A stretch of DNA of 21,213 nt from an uncultured Comamonadaceae bacterium (GCA_946482115.1 CAMLQP010000018.1:1-21213); one strand, 5' to 3'. Counted from the first letter of the stretch, positions 1 through 6,885 are shown. Made by a program: numbers and translations. Notes: generated by a model from the letters alone, not told the origin.

Positions 1-337
1 CGTTGATGGGCACCATCACCAGCGAGCTCTGCACGCTCATCATGCTGCGGTAGCCAGAGTCGACCCGCTCCACCTCGCGCGCCACCAGGCCGTAGCAGAC
101 GTAGTTGAGACCGGCGCCGCCGTACTGCTCGGGGATGGTGGCGCCCAGCAGGCCCAGCTCACCCATCTCGCGGAAGATGGCCGGGTCCGTCGTCTCGTTG
201 CGAAAGGCCAGCTGCACACGCGGCAGCAGCCGTTCCTGGCAGTAGGCACGGGCGGCATCGCGCACGGCGCGCTCGTCATCGGTCAGCTGCTGGTCCAGCA
301 GCAGGGCGTCGTCCCAGTGGAAGGTCGGCTTGCTCAT
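1..337 (-). CDS. gcdH: Glutaryl-CoA dehydrogenase, N-terminal part (runs off the window)
   Basis: This is the first 112 residues of an acyl-CoA dehydrogenase; the rest lies beyond base 1. The enzyme is a cytoplasmic FAD protein that oxidises and decarboxylates glutaryl-CoA to crotonyl-CoA in lysine, tryptophan and glutarate breakdown. The protein opens [20 protein letters not shown] and continues with an acyl-CoA dehydrogenase N-domain: a [10 protein letters not shown] segment, [12 protein letters not shown], a [12 protein letters not shown] loop and [15 protein letters not shown]. Together these are typical of GcdH rather than of fatty-acid dehydrogenases. The ATG at 337-335 is preceded by an AGGAGA ribosome site. 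It diverges from a LysR gene, the arrangement known for gcdH and its activator GcdR in pseudomonads. The family call is firm; FAD and catalytic residues of the C-terminal half cannot be checked. Confidence 0.9.
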   Translation of the reverse strand, partial: MSKPTFHWDDALLLDQQLTDDERAVRDAARAYCQERLLPRVQLAFRNETTDPAIFREMGELGLLGATIPEQYGGAGLNYVCYGLVAREVERVDSGYRSMMSVQSSLVMVPIN

Positions 338-377
338 GAGGGGGTCTCCTGGAGTCGGGTGAAGGTCGGATGGGGTG

Positions 378-406
378 ATCGTAGGCTTGCTTTTCCGGGT
401 GGGCAA
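378..406 (-). promoter_or_regulatory. Predicted sigma-70 promoter of gcdH
   Basis: Read on the minus strand, TTGCCC (406-401) and TACGAT (383-378) are separated by exactly 17 bases. Each matches its consensus hexamer at four of six positions. Transcription would start near 371, leaving a leader of about 35 bases that includes the AGGAGA ribosome site. The weak hexamers suit an activator-dependent promoter. This is a reading by eye; other hexamers are possible. Confidence 0.45.
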
Positions 407-414
407 ACGAAAAT

Positions 415-442
415 TGCGCACCTAGATATGCGCTTTGCGCAT
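415..442. promoter_or_regulatory. LysR-type operator in the gcdH-gcdR intergenic region
   Basis: A perfect interrupted palindrome, ATGCGC-TTT-GCGCAT, lies at 428-442 and contains the T-N11-A pattern of LysR-type boxes at 429-441. A further TGCGCA half-site lies at 415-420, on the gcdH side. Relative to the predicted gcdH start near 371, the palindrome is centred at about -64 and the extra half-site at about -46. These are the usual recognition and activation positions of this regulator family. The palindrome also sits just before the regulator's own gene, which suggests autorepression. The repeats are seen directly; the role is inferred. Confidence 0.6.
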
Positions 443-459
443 TTATGGAGTTTTCCGAC

Positions 460-1359
460 ATGCGACGCAGAATCCCGTCCACCCAGGCCTTGCAGTGCTT
501 TGAATCGGCCGCGCGCCACCAGAGTTATACGCGGGCCGCACAGGAGCTGGCGCTGACCCAGAGCGCCGTGTCGCGCCAGATCACCGCGCTGGAAGACTTC
601 CTGGGCACGCAGCTGTTCCAGCGCACCCGCCACGGCGTGCGGCTCACGCCCGGCGGCGCCGACTACGCCGCCCAGGTGGCGCGCCGGCTGGACGCGCTGG
701 AACGCGACACGCTGGACGCGATGGCGCGCCAGGGCAGCGCGCAGGCGGTGCAGCTGGCCGCCGTGCCCACCTTCGCCACCCGCTGGCTGATCCCGCGCCT
801 GCCGGCGCTGCAGCGCGAGCACCCTCAGCTGGTGGTGCACATCGAGACCCGCACGCGGCCTTTCCTGTTTGCCGACACCGAGTTCGACGCCGCCCTCTAC
901 GCCGGCACGCCCGAACAGGTGACCAACTGGGCCGGCACGCGCCACGCCGCGCTGCTGCCCGAAGAGGTGTTGCCGGTCTGCGGCCCGGCGCTGCTGGCTG
1001 GACGCAGCGCGCTCACGCCCGCCGAAGTGGCCACCCTGCCACTGCTGCAGCAGAGCACCCGGCCCGATGGCTGGCGCCAGTGGTTCGAATCGGCCGGCGT
1101 GGAAGCGTCCCACGCGCTGGGCGGACCGCGCTACGAGCTGTTTTCCATGACCGTGGCCGCCGCCGCCCACGGGCTGGGGGTGGCCCTGGCACCGCGCCTG
1201 CTGGTGGAAGACGAACTGGCGCGCGGCCAGCTGGTGGTGGCCTGCCCCCTGGCCCAGCCCAGCGGGCGGCACTACTGGCTGGTGACGCCCGAGCGCGCCG
1301 ACGAACCCGCCGGCGTGGCCTCGCTGCGCGAGTGGCTGCTGCGCGCGGCGGCGGCCTGA
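460..1359 (+). CDS. gcdR: LysR-family regulator, probable GcdR (GcvA-like), glutarate metabolism
   Basis: A LysR-type transcriptional regulator of 299 residues. The N-terminal winged helix-turn-helix covers about residues 5-65, with SYTRAAQELALTQSAVSRQI as the recognition region, followed by LGTQLFQRTRHGVRLTPGG. A periplasmic-binding-like effector domain fills about residues 90-295. The start MRRRIPSTQALQCFESAARH is typical of the GcvA subgroup. I chose the ATG at 460 because GGAG at 447-450 is well placed for it; the in-frame ATG at 445 has no ribosome site and abuts the operator palindrome. The gene diverges from gcdH, as gcdR does in Pseudomonas, so it is likely the activator responding to glutarate or a related metabolite. 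Family is certain; the gcdR name rests on context. Confidence 0.85.
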   Translation: MRRRIPSTQALQCFESAARHQSYTRAAQELALTQSAVSRQITALEDFLGTQLFQRTRHGVRLTPGGADYAAQVARRLDALERDTLDAMARQGSAQAVQLAAVPTFATRWLIPRLPALQREHPQLVVHIETRTRPFLFADTEFDAALYAGTPEQVTNWAGTRHAALLPEEVLPVCGPALLAGRSALTPAEVATLPLLQQSTRPDGWRQWFESAGVEASHALGGPRYELFSMTVAAAAHGLGVALAPRLLVEDELARGQLVVACPLAQPSGRHYWLVTPERADEPAGVASLREWLLRAAAA

Positions 1360-1374
1360 GACCCGTTGCCCCGT

Positions 1375-2415
1375 TCAGCCGCCCGGCGCCGCCTCCACCC
1401 GCCAGCGCTGGCGCGGCGCGCGCAGGCTGCGGCGCTGGCGGTAGGCGGTGGGCGTCTCGCCCACGTGGCGGGCAAACACGCGGCGGAACGCGGCCGGGTC
1501 GGCATAGCCGCAGGCCTGGGCGATGGTGGGCACGCTCTCCAGCGTGATCTCCAGCAGCACGCGGGCGCGTTCGCAGCGCAGGCGGTGCAGGTGATCCAGC
1601 GGCGAATGGCCCAGCACCTGCTGGAAGTGGCGCAGCAGCGTGCGCGGGCTCACCGCCGCGGCCCGCGCCAGCGCGGCCAGGTCGTAGGGCTGGTCCACCC
1701 GCTGCTCCAGGTGGGTGATGGCGCGGGCCAGCGTGCTGTCGCGCGTGGCCGGAATGTGCTGCGCCCGGGTCGCCTGCGCCGCCACGCGCTCGCGCTCGGG
1801 GTCGGACCGCAGCGCCGACAGCAGCACCTGCGCCATGTCGGCACCCAGGGCGCGCCGCGCCAGCGCCGCCACCAGCAGGTCCAGCCCGGCCGGCAGCGCG
1901 GCGCTGAGCCACAGGCCGTCTTCGCAGAACTCCTCGCCGGCGGCCAGCGCGATACCCGGGTGGTCGCGGTGGAAGCCGGCGATGTAGAACCACGGCAGGC
2001 AGACCCGCCCCGCCGCGAGCCGCCCGCTGGCGGCGGCGAACCAGGCCGCGTTGCCCAGCGTACAGACCACCTGCCCGGCGTCCAGCGCCACCGCCAGGCG
2101 GCGCGACAGCGCGGCATGCGCGGCCACGCCGGCGCGTATGGCGGGCACGTCCGGGCGCAACAGCGGCGCCACGAACCAGGCCTGGGCCGGCGCGTCGCGC
2201 CAGGCACCTTCGCGCTGGTGGTGTTTCAGCAGGCCCTCCTCGGCCGCCAGCGGCCGGCCCTGCGCATCGACGAAGCGCCAGCCGAAGCGGGGCGCGCGCG
2301 GGCCGTGGCGCAGCGAGGCCAGCAGGTTGGCGGCGCGCAGCAGCTCCACGAAACCCAGTGCGTGGCCCAGCGCGGTTTCGGGCAGGACCGGGATGTCGAT
2401 GGCGTAGACGGACAT
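1375..2415 (-). CDS. GlxA-type AraC-family transcriptional regulator (DJ-1/PfpI-like domain plus AraC HTH)
   Basis: A 346-residue regulator. The first two thirds form a class I glutamine-amidotransferase-like (DJ-1/PfpI) sensor domain. It starts MSVYAIDIPVLPE and carries a Cys at about residue 118 (VVCTLGNAAW), the position of the nucleophile elbow in this fold. The following GLxxG...T.HW pattern seen in most GlxA regulators is replaced here by GRVCLPWFY. The C-terminal AraC double helix-turn-helix lies at about residues 228-330, with LRHFQQVLGHSPLDHLHRLR and YADPAAFRRVFARHVGETP. Relatives often control use of small nitrogen compounds. It diverges from the exported M20 amidohydrolase gene across 96 bases, so that gene is a plausible target. 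No clear ribosome site precedes the ATG. The effector is unknown. Confidence 0.85.
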   Translation of the reverse strand: MSVYAIDIPVLPETALGHALGFVELLRAANLLASLRHGPRAPRFGWRFVDAQGRPLAAEEGLLKHHQREGAWRDAPAQAWFVAPLLRPDVPAIRAGVAAHAALSRRLAVALDAGQVVCTLGNAAWFAAASGRLAAGRVCLPWFYIAGFHRDHPGIALAAGEEFCEDGLWLSAALPAGLDLLVAALARRALGADMAQVLLSALRSDPERERVAAQATRAQHIPATRDSTLARAITHLEQRVDQPYDLAALARAAAVSPRTLLRHFQQVLGHSPLDHLHRLRCERARVLLEITLESVPTIAQACGYADPAAFRRVFARHVGETPTAYRQRRSLRAPRQRWRVEAAPGG

Positions 2416-2511
2416 GTGGCGGTATCGGCTTTCTCAATGGCGATTTTGCCTTCATCTCGGGGGTCGGCCGCTCCTAGCATGAAGCCCTCATCCACTTCTT
2501 CAGGTCTTGTC

Positions 2512-3855
2512 ATGCGAGCTTCCCTGTCTGCCCTGTCCCTGGCCGTCGGCGTGTTGTCCGGTGGTCTGGTTTGTGTTGCCTCCGCCCAGGCCCAGGGCCT
2601 GGACGCGGCCGGCCTGCAGGCCATCGCCCAGGCGGTGGACGCCGCCCAGCCCAAGATGGTGGCGTGGCGCCGCGACTTCCACCAGCACCCCGAGCTCTCG
2701 GGCCAGGAGGAGCGCACCGCGCGCGTGGTGGCCGAACAGCTCAAGCGCCTGGGCCTGGAGGTGCAGACCCGGGTGGGCGGCCACGGCGTGGTGGGCACGC
2801 TGCGCGGCGGCAAGCCGGGCAAGGTGGTGGCCCTGCGCGCCGACATGGACGCGCTGCCCGTGGCCGAAGCCACCGGCCTGCCCTTCGCCTCCAAGGCCCG
2901 GGCCACCTACCTCGGCAAGGAAGTGCCGGTGATGCACGCCTGCGGCCACGACGCCCACACCGCCATGCTGCTGGGTGCCGCCGAGGCGCTGGTGGCGCTG
3001 CGCGACCAGATCCCCGGCACCATCAAGTTCATCTTCCAGCCCGCCGAGGAAGGCGCGCCGGTGGAGGCCGACGCCAGCGGCAAGGTACCCAGCTTCGGCG
3101 CCAAGGCCATGATCGAGGACGGCGCGCTCAAGGACGTGCAGGCGATCTATGGCCTGCACATCACCGCCAACCTGCCCTCTGGCGTGGTGGGCTACCGCAG
3201 CGGCCCGCTGATGGCCGGCTCCGACACGATCAACATCCAGGTGGAAGGCCGCGGCGGACACGGCTCGTCGCCCTGGTCGGCGGTAGACCCCATCGTGGCG
3301 GCCAGCCAGGTGGTGCTGGCCATGCAGACCATCGTGAGCCGCCAGCTCAACATCAGCCAGGAACCCGCGGTCATCACCATCGGTTCCATCCACGGTGGCA
3401 CGCGCCACAACATCATCCCCGACAACGTGGAGCTCTCGGGCACCTTGCGCACCTTCGACGAGGGCATGCGCCAGGACGCGCTCAAGCGCATCACCACCAC
3501 CGCCGAGGCCATCACCGCCTCCAGCGGCGCCAAGGCCAAGGTGCGCTTCGGCCCCACAGCCTACCCCGTCACCACCAACCAGCCCGCGCTGACGGAAGCC
3601 TCGGTGCCGGCGCTGCGCCTGGCCAGCAACGGCAAGGCGGTGGTGATCCCCAAGGTGAGCGGCTCGGAAGACTTCTCCGAGTTCCAGAAGGTGGTGCCGG
3701 GATTCTTCTACTTCCTGGGCGCGCCGCCGAAGGGCAAGAACGCGGGCAACGCCTCGCCCAACCACTCACCCCAGTTCGACATCGACGAGGACCAGCTGCC
3801 GGTGGGTGCCCGCACGCTGGCCGCGCTGGCGGTGGATTTCCTGCGCCGGCCCTGA
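2512..3855 (+). CDS. Exported M20-family amidohydrolase (IAA-amino acid hydrolase/hippurate hydrolase type)
   Basis: A metal-dependent amide hydrolase of the M20 peptidase family, 447 residues, predicted to be periplasmic. Residues 1-27 form a signal peptide with a hydrophobic core and an ASAQA-like cleavage site. Metal-binding residues are visible: Cys144 and His146 in HACGHDAH, the acidic pair EE at 179-180, His216 (YGLHIT) and His418 (NHSPQFD). The dimerisation insert contains GRGGHGSSP at about 246-254. Members remove acyl or aryl groups from N-acyl amino acids; the substrate here is unknown. I favour the ATG at 2512, which gives a compact signal peptide. In-frame ATGs at 2442 and 2479 would lengthen the n-region and have no better ribosome site. 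The AraC-type gene upstream is divergent. Confidence 0.88.
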   Translation: MRASLSALSLAVGVLSGGLVCVASAQAQGLDAAGLQAIAQAVDAAQPKMVAWRRDFHQHPELSGQEERTARVVAEQLKRLGLEVQTRVGGHGVVGTLRGGKPGKVVALRADMDALPVAEATGLPFASKARATYLGKEVPVMHACGHDAHTAMLLGAAEALVALRDQIPGTIKFIFQPAEEGAPVEADASGKVPSFGAKAMIEDGALKDVQAIYGLHITANLPSGVVGYRSGPLMAGSDTINIQVEGRGGHGSSPWSAVDPIVAASQVVLAMQTIVSRQLNISQEPAVITIGSIHGGTRHNIIPDNVELSGTLRTFDEGMRQDALKRITTTAEAITASSGAKAKVRFGPTAYPVTTNQPALTEASVPALRLASNGKAVVIPKVSGSEDFSEFQKVVPGFFYFLGAPPKGKNAGNASPNHSPQFDIDEDQLPVGARTLAALAVDFLRRP

Positions 3856-3898
3856 TCGGAAGGCGCCGGACGCAGCGCCGGGGACTCAGGCCAGGGCA

Positions 3899-4384
3899 TC
3901 AGGCGGCGAGGGCGGCCTCGATGTCCTTGGCGAGTTTGGCCGGCGCGTCCTGGGGGGCGTAGCGCCGAATCACCTGGCCATCCCTGCCCACCAGGAACTT
4001 GGTGAAGTTCCACTTGATGGCCTTGCTGCCCAGCAGGCCCGGCGCCTCGGCCGTGAGCCAGCGGTACAGCGGGTGGGCGTCGGCGCCGTTGACGTCGATC
4101 TTCTCCATCATCGGGAAGCTCACGCCGTAGTTGACCTGACAGAAGCTGGCGATCTCGTCGTTGCTGCCCGGGTCCTGCGAACCGAACTGGTTGCACGGAA
4201 AACCCAGCACCACCAGGCCTCGGCCGCCATAGGTCTTGTGCAACTCTTCCAGCCCGCCGAACTGCGGCGTGAAGCCGCAGGCGCTGGCGGTGTTCACGAT
4301 CAGCAGCACCTGGCCCCGGAAGCGGGCCAGCGGCACCTCCTCGCCAGTGATGGAGGTCGCGCTGAAGTCATGGAGGGTGGTCAT
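3899..4384 (-). CDS. Glutathione peroxidase family protein (thiol peroxidase)
   Basis: A 161-residue cytoplasmic peroxidase of the GPx/BtuE family, which reduces hydrogen peroxide and organic hydroperoxides. The peroxidatic Cys36 lies in NTASACGFTPQ. FPCNQFG carries Cys64, the usual position of the resolving cysteine in bacterial GPx-like enzymes, which commonly use thioredoxin rather than glutathione. The WNFTKFLV motif supplies the catalytic Trp and Asn at about residues 124-125. There is no signal peptide. Length is normal for the family. The ATG at 4384 is preceded by GGGAG with a 7-base gap. The gene converges on the M20 gene across 43 bases and stands alone. A TTGACA hexamer lies upstream on the same strand (4484-4479), but no good -10 follows at the right spacing. 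Confidence 0.92.
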   Translation of the reverse strand: MTTLHDFSATSITGEEVPLARFRGQVLLIVNTASACGFTPQFGGLEELHKTYGGRGLVVLGFPCNQFGSQDPGSNDEIASFCQVNYGVSFPMMEKIDVNGADAHPLYRWLTAEAPGLLGSKAIKWNFTKFLVGRDGQVIRRYAPQDAPAKLAKDIEAALAA

Positions 4385-4606
4385 GGCGTGGCTCCCGCAG
4401 TTTGATCGCCGCCGGACGTGGCAGCTGCCGCAGCGACCTTAGCACGTCGCCGGGTTGCCGTCTTTAATGCAAACAACTGTCAAGGATCGGCCGGTTTCCA
4501 TCCGCGCCCCTAGCTTAGGCGCACCGACCGGGACAGAATCGCGGTCATGGCATCGGCGGTATGCGCACACCACCGACACCGGATGATGCAGCTGTCACAC
4601 GCAAGC
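4385..4606. other. Gene-free stretch upstream of gpx and before the GGA-rich tract
   Basis: No coding region is supportable here. It contains the 5' side of the glutathione peroxidase gene, with its ribosome site at 4392-4396 and probably its promoter, and is somewhat AT-richer near 4461-4485. I looked for a plus-strand promoter that could drive the structured segment at 4607-4760. I found only partial -10 matches (4534-4539 and 4582-4587) without a matching -35. Confidence 0.5.
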
Positions 4607-4662
4607 GGATGAGGCAGGGGGGGATGGAGCAGGGGGGAATGGAGCAGGAGGATGGGAGAGGA
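4607..4662 (+). repeat. Purine-rich, GGA-repeating tract with a short tandem repeat
   Basis: This 56-base segment is almost pyrimidine-free and contains nine GGA trinucleotides (first bases 4607, 4622, 4626, 4636, 4641, 4647, 4650, 4655, 4660). The 10-mer ATGGAGCAGG occurs at 4624-4633 and again at 4639-4648. Runs of seven G (4617-4623), six G (4632-4637) and three G (4654-4656) could also support a G-quadruplex. It lies immediately upstream of the hairpins and terminator of the candidate small RNA. Confidence 0.7.
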
Positions 4663-4734
4663 TTCACGGATGGTCCGTCACAGAGCTTCAGGGAGGACCG
4701 GCAACGACCTCGCGTCGGATGCCGGAAGTTGCGG

Positions 4735-4760
4735 CGGGGCCACGTGCCCCGTCTTTTTTT
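4735..4760 (+). terminator. Intrinsic (Rho-independent) terminator, plus strand
   Basis: A perfect 6-bp stem, CGGGGC (4735-4740) with GCCCCG (4746-4751), closes a CACGT loop and runs straight into TCTTTTTTT (4752-4760). There is no T-run on the other side, so it works only on the plus strand. The nearest upstream plus-strand gene ends about 880 bases away beyond an opposing gene. Confidence 0.85.
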
Positions 4761-4802
4761 GGGCTCTGCGTCCAGTCCCCAGGGGCCAGGACGCCGTACC
4801 TG

Positions 4803-4808
4803 TATAGA
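4803..4808 (+). promoter_or_regulatory. Possible -10 element of the response regulator gene
   Basis: TATAGA at 4803-4808 resembles a -10 hexamer and would start transcription near 4815, after the upstream terminator. No acceptable -35 is found 16-18 bases upstream, so it would need an activator. A short inverted repeat, GGTGCC-CA-GGCACC (4820-4833), would then lie at the very start of the leader, before the GGGAG ribosome site at 4842-4846. Confidence 0.35.
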
Positions 4809-4855
4809 GTGGCGCTGCCGGTGCCCAGGCACCAGATGAACGGGAGATTGAAACC

Positions 4856-5580
4856 ATACGAGTGGCCTCACTAGACGACGACAGCGATCAACTGGGGCTC
4901 ACCAAGTACACCCTCCAGGCGATCGGCCATGACTGCAACACCTTCAGCTCGACCAAGGAGCTCCTGCGCGAACTCACGCGCGAAAGCTACGACCTGGTCG
5001 TTATCGACGGGAACCTTCCCGACGGGTACGGACCCGACATCGTGCGCTGGAAACGCACGCACGTGAAGGAGAAGATGCCCATCCTGTTCCTCACCAGCCG
5101 CAACTACGAGCCTCCATCGTCGAGGGGCTAGCCTGCGGCGCGGACGATTTCATGGACAAGCCCATGCGCGTGGGCGAACTCACCGCGCGCGTGCGGGCGC
5201 TGCTGCGCCGGGCCTACGACGAGGACGTGAACGGCTACGAGTGGGGCATCTACCGCTTCCGCCCCACCGACGCCACGGTGCAGGTCGGCGGCAAGGCGGT
5301 GGAGCTCAAGCAGCGCGAGTTCGACCTCGCGCTGTTCCTGTTCCGCCACCAGGGCCGCGTGCTGTCGCGCTCGCACCTGCTCGAATCGGTCTGGACCGCG
5401 AGCAACCCCATGGGCACCGAGTTGCGCAGCCGCTCGCTGGACACCCACATCTCGCGCATCCGCAAGCTGCTGCGCCTGGCGCCCGAGAACGGCTTCCGGC
5501 TGAGTTCGGTCTATGGCCAGGGTTACCGGCTGGAGGCGGTGAACCCGCTGGCCGCGGACGACCTGGACGCCGCGGAGTGA
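4856..5580 (+). pseudogene. OmpR/PhoB-type response regulator, frameshifted
   Basis: Two reading frames together encode one complete regulator of about 241 residues. The first (from 4856 or 4862) gives the receiver domain: acidic DDD at 7-9, phospho-acceptor Asp51 (VVIDGNLPD) and Thr80 (LFLTS). It fails at a TAG at 5129-5131. The second frame resumes with GLACGADDFMDKP (conserved Lys102) and a winged-helix DNA-binding domain ending DTHISRIRKLL...GQGYRLEAV. Inserting one base near 5110-5112 (GAG-CCTCC to GAG-GCCTCC) restores the frame. The position where relatives begin MRVASLDDD reads ATA (4856), with GGGAG at ideal distance; the GTG at 4862 is the nearest accepted start. No kinase is adjacent. 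Either a real pseudogene or a sequencing error. Confidence 0.8.
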
Positions 5581-5583
5581 ACG

Positions 5584-5595
5584 GCGCCGCGGCGC
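5584..5595. other. GC palindrome between convergent genes
   Basis: GCGCCGCGGCGC is a perfect 12-base palindrome in the 21-base gap between the response regulator stop (5580) and the lplT stop (5602). There is no T-run on either side, so it is not a typical intrinsic terminator, but it may limit read-through between the convergent genes. Confidence 0.4.
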
Positions 5596-5601
5596 GGCGC
5601 G

Positions 5602-6885
5602 TCAACCGTGCAGGTCATCACGCCGGGCCACAGCCAGCAGGCGCGCGAGCTGGTGCGGGTAGCGGCGCTCGTTGTGGCGGTGCCAGCGCAGGATGAGCCA
5701 CATCACGCCCGCCACGATGAGCCCGAAGATCGTGATGGCGGCAAAAGCCGACAGCCCCACTCCGATAGACAGAACGTAGAGTGCGCCCAATCCCAGGATG
5801 CAGGCCTGCTCATTGAAGTTCTGCACCGCGATGGAGCGCCCCGCACCCATCAGGTTGTGGCCGCGGTGCTGCAGCAGCGCGTTCATGGGCACCACCAGGA
5901 AGCCGCCCAGCCCGCCCAGCAGGATCAGGAAAGGCGCGGCCACCCAGACGTTGTCGATGAAGTTCATCAGGATGACCAGCAGACCCATGCCTATGCCCAG
6001 CGGTATGACCTTGGTGGCATGGTCCAGGCGCATGCGGACCGACGCCACGACTGCCCCCACCGCGGTGCCGATGGCCACCACGCCCACAAGGCCCGAGGCT
6101 TGGGTGGTGCTGTAGCCAAGCGCGGCTGCCGCCCAGGAAAAGATGATTACCCGCAGGTTGCCGCTGACGCCCCAGAACAGCGTGGTGGTGGCCAGCGAGA
6201 TCTGGCCCAGGCGGTCGCGCCACAGCCGGGCGTTGCAGATCCAGAAGTCGGGCAGCAGCGTGAGCGGGTTGCCCGGCAGGTGGCGCGGCGTCACGCCGGT
6301 GAGCGGGATGCGCGTGTTGAACCAGGCCGCCAGACCGTAGATAACCACCAGCGAGGCGATCGCCGCCTCGGGCGCGGTGTCCACGCCGGTGGTCACCATC
6401 GGCAGGTCCACCGCCAGCAGCCAGTGCGACAGCGCGGGCCCCACCAGCTGGCCGCCGAGCAGCACGCCCAGGATGATGGAAGCGATGGTCAGGCCCTCGA
6501 TCCAGCCGTTGGCCTTGACCAGCTGGGACGGCGGCAGCAGCTCGGTCAGGATGCCGTATTTGGCCGGCGAGTAGGCCGCCGCGCCCAGGCCCACCACCGC
6601 ATAGGCCAGCAGCGGGTGCAGACCGGCCAGCATCATCAGGCAGCCCACCACCTTGATGGCGTTGCTGATGAACATGACCTGCCCCTTGGGCTTGGCATCG
6701 GCGAACGCCCCCACAAAAGGCGCCAGCACCACGTAGAACAGCGCGAACATGGGCACCAGCGCCGCGCTCTGCCACTCGGGCGCGTGGCGGCTGCGTAACA
6801 ACTCCAGAGCGGCGACAAGCAGCGCGTTGTCAGCCAACGAGCTGAAGAACTGCGCCGTCATGATGGTGTAGAAGCCGCGCTTCAT
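5602..6885 (-). CDS. lplT: Lysophospholipid transporter LplT (MFS family)
   Basis: A 427-residue inner-membrane transporter that in Escherichia coli carries lysophospholipids across the inner membrane for re-acylation. The start MKRGFYTIMTAQFFSSLADN, then ADAKPKGQVMFISNAIKVVG and the SPAKYGILTELLP signature between early helices, identify LplT within the major facilitator superfamily. About twelve hydrophobic helices are visible. I chose the ATG at 6885; the frame is open further upstream (to about 6999), but that extension looks non-membrane and unlike the family. No clear ribosome site precedes the ATG. The acyltransferase partner Aas, fused or adjacent in enterobacteria, is not in this window. 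It diverges from alr. Confidence 0.9.
   Translation of the reverse strand: MKRGFYTIMTAQFFSSLADNALLVAALELLRSRHAPEWQSAALVPMFALFYVVLAPFVGAFADAKPKGQVMFISNAIKVVGCLMMLAGLHPLLAYAVVGLGAAAYSPAKYGILTELLPPSQLVKANGWIEGLTIASIILGVLLGGQLVGPALSHWLLAVDLPMVTTGVDTAPEAAIASLVVIYGLAAWFNTRIPLTGVTPRHLPGNPLTLLPDFWICNARLWRDRLGQISLATTTLFWGVSGNLRVIIFSWAAAALGYSTTQASGLVGVVAIGTAVGAVVASVRMRLDHATKVIPLGIGMGLLVILMNFIDNVWVAAPFLILLGGLGGFLVVPMNALLQHRGHNLMGAGRSIAVQNFNEQACILGLGALYVLSIGVGLSAFAAITIFGLIVAGVMWLILRWHRHNERRYPHQLARLLAVARRDDLHG

Larger units (their letters stand above)
4607..4760 (+). ncRNA. Candidate small RNA, GGA-rich (CsrA/RsmA-titrating type)
   Basis: Fourteen GGA motifs fall in 120 bases (4607-4726). Two hairpins follow the purine tract: ACGGA-TGG-TCCGT at 4666-4678, and a longer one at 4698-4725. 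In the longer one CCGGCA pairs with TGCCGG and the inner CGAC pairs with GTCG around a CTCGC loop. An intrinsic terminator ends the unit at 4735-4760. No plus-strand gene ends here, so the terminator needs another transcript to serve. Known CsrB/RsmY/RsmZ RNAs combine many GGA motifs with such a terminator. Against this, several GGAs sit in stems or in an unstructured tract rather than in hairpin loops, and I found no convincing promoter; the 5' end is a guess. Confidence 0.4.

Noticed and set aside
334..1272. Long minus-strand open frame opposite the gcdR gene
   Set aside because: His/Gln/Arg-rich composition without domain motifs; it is the antisense shadow of the LysR gene. Similar long shadow frames at 2500-3765, 8410-9819, 10204-11652, 12940-14985, 14867-17290 and 18126-20768 were discarded for the same reason.
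1366..2511. Continuation of the M20 amidohydrolase frame upstream to 1366
   Set aside because: This part is antisense to the well-supported AraC-type regulator and precedes a clear signal peptide; it is an open shadow frame due to high GC.
3862..3879. GGCGC-N8-GCGCC inverted repeat between the M20 and gpx stops, considered as a terminator
   Set aside because: Short stem, large loop and no T-run on either strand; too weak to call in DNA this GC-rich.
4479..4524. TTGACA (minus strand) considered as the -35 of the gpx promoter
   Set aside because: The hexamer is perfect, but the best -10-like sequence lies only about 10-12 bases away; not a usable sigma-70 spacing.
4561..4839. Plus-strand open frame of 92 codons across the gpx-response regulator gap
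   Set aside because: It runs through the purine tract, both hairpins and the intrinsic terminator, has no ribosome site and gives a low-complexity, Arg/Gly-rich product; it is not a credible gene.
4545..4871. Minus-strand open frame of 108 codons over the same gap
   Set aside because: No family resemblance, no ribosome site, and it reads antisense through the terminator and the start of the response regulator.
4836..4874. Twelve-codon leader peptide frame overlapping the response regulator start
   Set aside because: The ATG-to-TAG frame is there, but it has no ribosome site of its own and no run of codons for one amino acid as in attenuator peptides; chance is sufficient.
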